Assembly: GCA_035935115.1 (NCBI GenBank)
Contig: DASYXK010000021.1
Span: 1-64,000 of the forward strand
Reading direction: 5' to 3'
DNA from: TA-20 sp035935115
Lineage (GTDB): Archaea > Thermoproteota > Nitrososphaeria > Nitrososphaerales > Nitrosopumilaceae
Length of the DNA: 64,000 bases
In this document: positions 60,449 to 64,000 of the stretch, in pieces
Position numbering within the stretch: the first letter of the stretch is position 1
Layout: each line of letters starts with the position of its first letter
Notes under the pieces: model-generated
The model's input: the letters and a program-made list of their open reading frames with translations, nothing else
The model's database searches: none
Told to the model about the DNA's origin: nothing
Translations under genes and position numbers: made by a program

Positions 60449-60907
60449 ATGCAGTGGAAGCTTGAACGAGAAGGGGATTATTTTCGAATCTTTGATGAGA
60501 ACAAAAACATTGCAGGATATTTTGCTCCTGAGTATGGTGACATATTTCCACAAGAAAAAGCTGATGAGGTAATTGAAGAAATGCATAAAAAACATGAAAA
60601 AATTCCTGGTGGCTATCTATTGCTTCCCATGATAAAGTTTGGAATATTTAGTCTTGATAACGAAATAGAAATGAATTATCTTGAGGCAAGAATAGACGAA
60701 GTAAGAGATAGGATTTTGTGGTGGCAAAAATTTATTGCATCTCAAAAAAACCAAAATCACAAAATTCGTGTATCTCATACAGACCCAGACATGTTAAGTA
60801 TAACTATTCCAATCTCGTTTGCTGCTCCTATTCCTTTAGAAAAAAATGCCCTTCTTTATGAACTCGGATCCACACTTGACGTATTAAATAATCAAGGTCT
60901 GCTGTAG
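60449..60907 (+). CDS. Conserved hypothetical protein
   Basis: 152 residues: MQWKLEREGDYFRIFDENKN, FAPEYGDIFPQEKADEVIEE, YLEARIDEVRDRILWWQKFI, DPDMLSITIPISFAAPIPLE, ALLYELGSTLDVLNNQGLL. Soluble alpha/beta protein without a recognised motif; probably co-transcribed with the mini zinc ribbon upstream. Confidence 0.6.
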   Translation: MQWKLEREGDYFRIFDENKNIAGYFAPEYGDIFPQEKADEVIEEMHKKHEKIPGGYLLLPMIKFGIFSLDNEIEMNYLEARIDEVRDRILWWQKFIASQKNQNHKIRVSHTDPDMLSITIPISFAAPIPLEKNALLYELGSTLDVLNNQGLL

Positions 60908-60921
60908 AACTTATAAAAAAA

Positions 60922-61431
60922 TTATTCTGAATTGGTTTTGGCTTTGTTAAATGAATCAAGAGCTCTTGTTTCATAGTAAAATGATTGCCCTAAGAGTTGA
61001 TCTGATCTGGCCTTAGTAGAATTATCTCCCGTCTGAATCCACTGTTTTAAGAGTTTATCACTATCAAGTTGCGCTTGAGTAGAAAGTCTGAATAATTCTA
61101 AAGAAGGGGCAAAAGGCTCTGGAGGCTTTAGCTTGTTGTATTTTGACAACATCTTGCTTAGAACAGCTATGTGTGTATCAGAAATTTGTAACATATCTTG
61201 TTTTGTTATGTTTTCATTTTGATACAGTGCTATTTTTGCGTCATAATCGGCAGTCTCATTTTTGAGATCATTTTGTATCTGTGCAAGGCTGTCGCCAAAA
61301 CTCTGGCCTGATATTGTTGCTTGATCAAGATTATAATTTAATATGATGACTCCGCTAATTATTATTGCTCCTGCAGCAATTGCCATCTGCATTTTCCTTT
61401 TTGGGTTTGGAGCTTTCTTTTTCTTCAACAC
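60922..61431 (-). CDS. Membrane-anchored hypothetical protein
   Basis: 169 residues from GTG 61431. A basic N-terminus (LKKKKAPNPKRKMQ), one membrane helix (MAIAAGAIIISGVIILNY), and an extracellular helical domain (FGDSLAQIQNDLKNETADYD, SDTHIAVLSKMLSKYNKLKP). No enzyme motif. Lineage-specific. Confidence 0.6.
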   Translation of the reverse strand: MLKKKKAPNPKRKMQMAIAAGAIIISGVIILNYNLDQATISGQSFGDSLAQIQNDLKNETADYDAKIALYQNENITKQDMLQISDTHIAVLSKMLSKYNKLKPPEPFAPSLELFRLSTQAQLDSDKLLKQWIQTGDNSTKARSDQLLGQSFYYETRALDSFNKAKTNSE

Positions 61432-61495
61432 TGTTGGTAATTTTAGATACGAAATAAATCTATTCTAAAAAAACATGAACTTTTTGGAAAATACT

Positions 61496-61783
61496 CTAAT
61501 CGATATAGGTTCCTTCAGCATCTGCTTTGAGCTCTATTATCAGTACACTTCCACTGATATAGGAGTCATTTCTTACCGTGCGAACACGTCCTACCTCCAA
61601 ATGATACGGCCAAATGTCTACTACAACAGTTCCTATCTTTACATCAGACGGTGCATCAGTAATAACGATGTCTTCTTTTTTTATTCCGTAATCGACAAGC
61701 TTCTTTATACAATGATTAAGTAACGGTTCTGGTAATCCGTGGTTTATTGCCCAAACAGTACCCTTGTATTCAATTTTTTCCAA
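61496..61783 (-). CDS. Conserved hypothetical protein
   Basis: 95 residues: IEYKGTVWAINHGLPEPLLN, HCIKKLVDYGIKKEDIVITD, DVKIGTVVVDIWPYHLEVGR, VLIIELKADAEGTYID. Small alpha/beta protein; family unknown to me. Confidence 0.55.
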   Translation of the reverse strand: MEKIEYKGTVWAINHGLPEPLLNHCIKKLVDYGIKKEDIVITDAPSDVKIGTVVVDIWPYHLEVGRVRTVRNDSYISGSVLIIELKADAEGTYID

Positions 61784-61909
61784 TTTCTGATAAGTTAATT
61801 CACTTCTATAATTATCCTTCGAAAAATGATCGCAACTAAATTTGGCCTAAAAACAAAACTAATTTTTTCTAAATATGATTTTAACAATATTTCTATCTTC
61901 TTGTGTATT

Positions 61910-62143
61910 TTACTGATTTACAACATTTAGTGTCATTGTACTTACAACTCTTGGCATACTGCGTATTTTAAGAGAAATTGCCTTGTCAAAGTTTTCTTGC
62001 GTATCCGCCTCCATCTCAATTAAAATGTCATATGCACCAAATGTCACAAATGCATTCTTTACTTGGGGAATGCGCTTTAATTCCTCTACGACATATTCCT
62101 CTGCTCCAAGATCGCAGTTTAGTAAAATGTATCCTCTATGCAC
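61910..62143 (-). CDS. Stand-alone RAM (Lrp/AsnC ligand-binding) domain protein
   Basis: 77 residues with only the sensor fold of Lrp/AsnC regulators: GYILLNCDLGAEEYVVEELK, IPQVKNAFVTFGAYDILIEM, NFDKAISLKIRSMPRVVSTM, TLNVV. No DNA-binding domain. Such single-RAM proteins form oligomers and bind amino acids or modulate full-length Lrp proteins. Located next to tRNA-Thr on the same strand (51-base gap). Confidence 0.85.
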   Translation of the reverse strand: MHRGYILLNCDLGAEEYVVEELKRIPQVKNAFVTFGAYDILIEMEADTQENFDKAISLKIRSMPRVVSTMTLNVVNQ

Positions 62144-62194
62144 AAATTTACTTCAAATTAGTTCTTACTTAACTTTTGTCTGTTATTTTAAAAA

Positions 62195-62268
62195 GCCAAC
62201 GAAGGGATTTGGACCCTCGACCTTCTGATTACAAGTCAGATGCTCTAGCCAGGCTGAGCTACGTTGGC
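62195..62268 (-). tRNA. tRNA-Thr (anticodon UGU)
   Basis: 74 bases. Acceptor stem GCCAACG/CGTTGGC, D arm AGCTCAGCCTGGCTAGAGC, anticodon arm TCTGA-CTTGTAA-TCAGA with anticodon TGT (Thr, ACA codons), TPsiC arm GAGGG-TCCAAAT-CCCTT. No CCA is encoded. A T-run (GGCTTTTTAAAA) follows the 3' end. A TTTAAA box lies about 27-34 bases upstream on the minus strand (near 62295-62302). Confidence 0.96.
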
Positions 62269-62387
62269 ATTAAGTAAGAGGAAAGTTAGGGTGGTTTAAA
62301 ATGTTATTACATTGACAAGTTAATAGATAATTATTAAAAAAATAATTAGCGTAACAACTATTTAATATCAAAAATCAATAACATGCA

Positions 62388-62855
62388 ATGAAAAAAGACA
62401 ATATATCAATTGGACGTGTAGATAAAAATCTTATTTTGCAAAAAAAGAAGTATTTTGTAGGAAGTGTAATACTACACGATATTTCGCGCATAATTAAATC
62501 ACTTGAACAAAAAATATACCTTGTAACTTTTCAAAAAGGTGCAAAAACCAAACTGCATTACCATGAGGCAGGCCAAACATTAATTGTAACTGAAGGTATT
62601 GGAAAACTTGTCATATACAAGAAAATTAAGGGTACTGTAAAAACAGGCTTGAAAATTATGCAGATTTCAAAAATCCCTCTTAAGAAAGGGGATGTTGTCT
62701 ATATTCCAAAATATACTTTACACGTACATGGTTCTACAAATCAAAAGCAAAAATTTTCCCATATTGCAATTAATTCACATACCTCTACAGGACTAGAAGC
62801 AAAAACGATATGGTTTGATTCAGATTTAGAAACTTTTGCAAAAAAGATATCATGA
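62388..62855 (+). CDS. Cupin-domain protein
   Basis: 155 residues. Cupin motif 1: GAKTKLHYHEAGQTLIVTEG (HxH plus acidic residue region). Motif 2: KKGDVVYIPKYTLHVHGS (PxxxxH). A short IGRVDKNLILQKKKYFVGS N-terminus resembles the cupin/carboxymuconolactone-type quercetinase-like group. Probably metal-binding; substrate unknown. The reading frame begins with an ATG about 30 bases after an A/T-rich box. Confidence 0.82.
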   Translation: MKKDNISIGRVDKNLILQKKKYFVGSVILHDISRIIKSLEQKIYLVTFQKGAKTKLHYHEAGQTLIVTEGIGKLVIYKKIKGTVKTGLKIMQISKIPLKKGDVVYIPKYTLHVHGSTNQKQKFSHIAINSHTSTGLEAKTIWFDSDLETFAKKIS

Positions 62856-62898
62856 ATATCCAGATTACAAGAAACCGGGGGTTGTATCCAAAAGTTCT

Positions 62899-63741
62899 TT
62901 ATTTGTATGCTGTAGCAATCAAAACATCCCATGGAAATTCAATCTTTTCATTTTTAATAAACTGGGAGATGTTTTGTTCTGCTTCTTTTTTGATCATATT
63001 TACTATTTCAGTTCCTTTAGTTTTAATTTTTGGCCAAATTGAATTTGCAGTAGAATTCATGTAATCTGTCCAATATTCCTCAAAGTTTCCTGTATGATAA
63101 GTAAAAGTAAATTTTTTTATTTTTACATCTGAAAATCCTGCAGTGCTTATTTCCTTTTGTAGATCTTCCGGATTTCCAAATCTGTGAACTGTTGGAGTTC
63201 CTTTTACTCTAATGTCTGGAATGTAGTGTAGAATTGAATTCATTATACAACTAAAATATGGTACACCTGTTTGTGTTCCATGAACTGTTACTGCTATTTT
63301 CCCATCTTTTTTCATGATATCACTAATTGATTTTAGAACTTTGTATGCATCTGGGAAGAACATCAAACCATACTGACAAACTATTTTGTCAAAATTTACA
63401 TGAAAACCAATGTTTTCTGCATCCATTTCAACAAAGTCTACATTTCTAAACTGAATTGATTTTTTTGCAATGCAAAGTGCCACCCGTGAAATATCTATTC
63501 CAACAAGTGTTCCTAAATTTCCAAGTAGGTGTGAAATCTCTTTTGAAACTACGCCTGTTCCACATGCTACATCTAATACAGAATCATCAGGTTTGATTTC
63601 TGCTGCTTTTACTAATTCTTTTGTTGATTTAAAAGGTCCGGCATCACTATTTGCCCAATCATTATGATATTGGGGTGCAACCGTATTCCAATTTGTTCTA
63701 GTATTGATTTTGTATTCGATTGGATTAAATGTTGAACTCAT
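62899..63741 (-). CDS. Class I SAM-dependent methyltransferase
   Basis: 280 residues. Rossmann-fold methyltransferase: WNTVAPQYHNDWANSDAGPF near the N-terminus, motif I SVLDVACGTGVVSKEIS, GIDISRVALCIAKK, VDFVEMDAENIGFHVNFDKI, YGLMFFPDAYKVLKSISDIM, KKDGKIAVTVHGT. UbiE/COQ5-like small-molecule methyltransferase group (Methyltransf_11/25). Substrate not predictable; no partner gene beside it. Confidence 0.88.
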   Translation of the reverse strand: MSSTFNPIEYKINTRTNWNTVAPQYHNDWANSDAGPFKSTKELVKAAEIKPDDSVLDVACGTGVVSKEISHLLGNLGTLVGIDISRVALCIAKKSIQFRNVDFVEMDAENIGFHVNFDKIVCQYGLMFFPDAYKVLKSISDIMKKDGKIAVTVHGTQTGVPYFSCIMNSILHYIPDIRVKGTPTVHRFGNPEDLQKEISTAGFSDVKIKKFTFTYHTGNFEEYWTDYMNSTANSIWPKIKTKGTEIVNMIKKEAEQNISQFIKNEKIEFPWDVLIATAYK

Positions 63742-63899
63742 AACTGTTTTGATAATATTTATTCAAGTTAATCTTTTCTGCGTGGTCATTGTCGAGTCTT
63801 GATTTGTAATTTCAATGGAAATTAAGAAGATACAGTTCTTTTGATTAAACAAAATAGAAAATAGCCAAAGCTTAAATTAATTACAATTAAACAAATCAC

Positions 63900-64000
63900 A
63901 TGCCATTTTTCAAAGTGAATGTGACAATAGAAAACAAGCCAGAGATAAGTGATCCTGAGGGCGAGACTATATTGAATGATTTGATTCTAAAAGATCATAA
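63900..64000 (+). CDS. purS: Phosphoribosylformylglycinamidine synthase subunit PurS (3' partial)
   Basis: The first 33 residues run off the window edge: MPFFKVNVTIENKPEISDPE, GETILNDLILKD. The V-x-V-x-I-E-x-K-P-x-(I/V)-x-D-P-E-G-x-T-I pattern is diagnostic of PurS, the small bridging subunit of the PurSLQ FGAM synthase. TTAAATTAATTA about 30 bases before the ATG looks like a TATA element, suggesting leaderless transcription. Confidence 0.9.
   Translation, partial: MPFFKVNVTIENKPEISDPEGETILNDLILKDH

Noticed and set aside
1..64000. CRISPR arrays, rRNA genes, transposases and integrases
   Set aside because: No regularly spaced repeats, rRNA signatures or transposase/integrase motifs were seen; the dispersed repeats are single or tandem-paired short elements.

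Overview
The window reads as a chromosomal segment of an AT-rich (roughly one-third GC by eye) thaumarchaeon (Nitrososphaerota, probably group I.1a, near Nitrosopumilus, Nitrosotenuis or Nitrosotalea). The support is a CdvC-type division ATPase, a small iron-dependent alcohol dehydrogenase like the malonic semialdehyde reductase of the 3-hydroxypropionate/4-hydroxybutyrate cycle, a cupredoxin, bacterial-type UvrABC, secreted proteins with a VPEF-plus-membrane-anchor C-terminus, many tiny zinc-binding proteins and many lineage-specific short genes. Both strands are densely coded, often with TTG or GTG starts and short leaders.

Layout. 1-5.6 kb: 5'-truncated cdvC, then carA and carB. carA has no ordinary start codon in its conserved frame, and carB carries a 21-base in-frame insertion with a stop codon inside a conserved motif. 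5.6-10.9 kb: small proteins, a cupredoxin and secreted proteins. 11-16.6 kb: an MFS exporter, a metallophosphoesterase, a SWIM zinc-finger protein, and a UbiE-like / chorismate-lyase-like / UbiA-like cluster that could make or modify a quinone. 16.9-22.4 kb: purD, then a secreted-protein cassette with five fibronectin III domains. 22.7-24.1 kb: folate C1 genes (folD and 5-formyl-THF cyclo-ligase). 24.2-30.7 kb: an accessory region of regulators, mini zinc fingers, a CPBP membrane protease and a three-gene operon ending in a class III nucleotidyl-cyclase-like protein. 30.8-37.8 kb: cupin, purN, an Lrp-type regulator with twin palindromic sites, a signal-peptide-bearing contractile-injection-system tube-like protein, an MFS_3 exporter and an MBL-fold nuclease. 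37.8-44.8 kb: uvrC, uvrA, uvrB and an FMN-binding protein. 44.9-54.9 kb: F420-type oxidoreductase, alcohol dehydrogenase, a repeat-rich surface protein, glycerate kinase, citrate synthase, a DHH phosphoesterase and a RidA protein. 55-64 kb: secreted proteins, a YyaL-type thioredoxin protein, small hypotheticals, tRNA-Thr(UGU), a cupin, a methyltransferase and the start of purS.

How the genes fit together. Purine synthesis (purD, purN, purS), pyrimidine/arginine precursor supply (carAB) and folate one-carbon metabolism are scattered rather than clustered. Carbon metabolism is represented by citrate synthase, the semialdehyde-reductase-like dehydrogenase and glycerate kinase. Three copies of one secreted family, two of them next to homologous VPEF surface proteins, indicate recent duplication of cell-surface modules. 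At least four families of short intergenic elements recur on the + strand, mostly just 3' of + strand genes. All functional calls rest on motif recognition by eye; no search was run.
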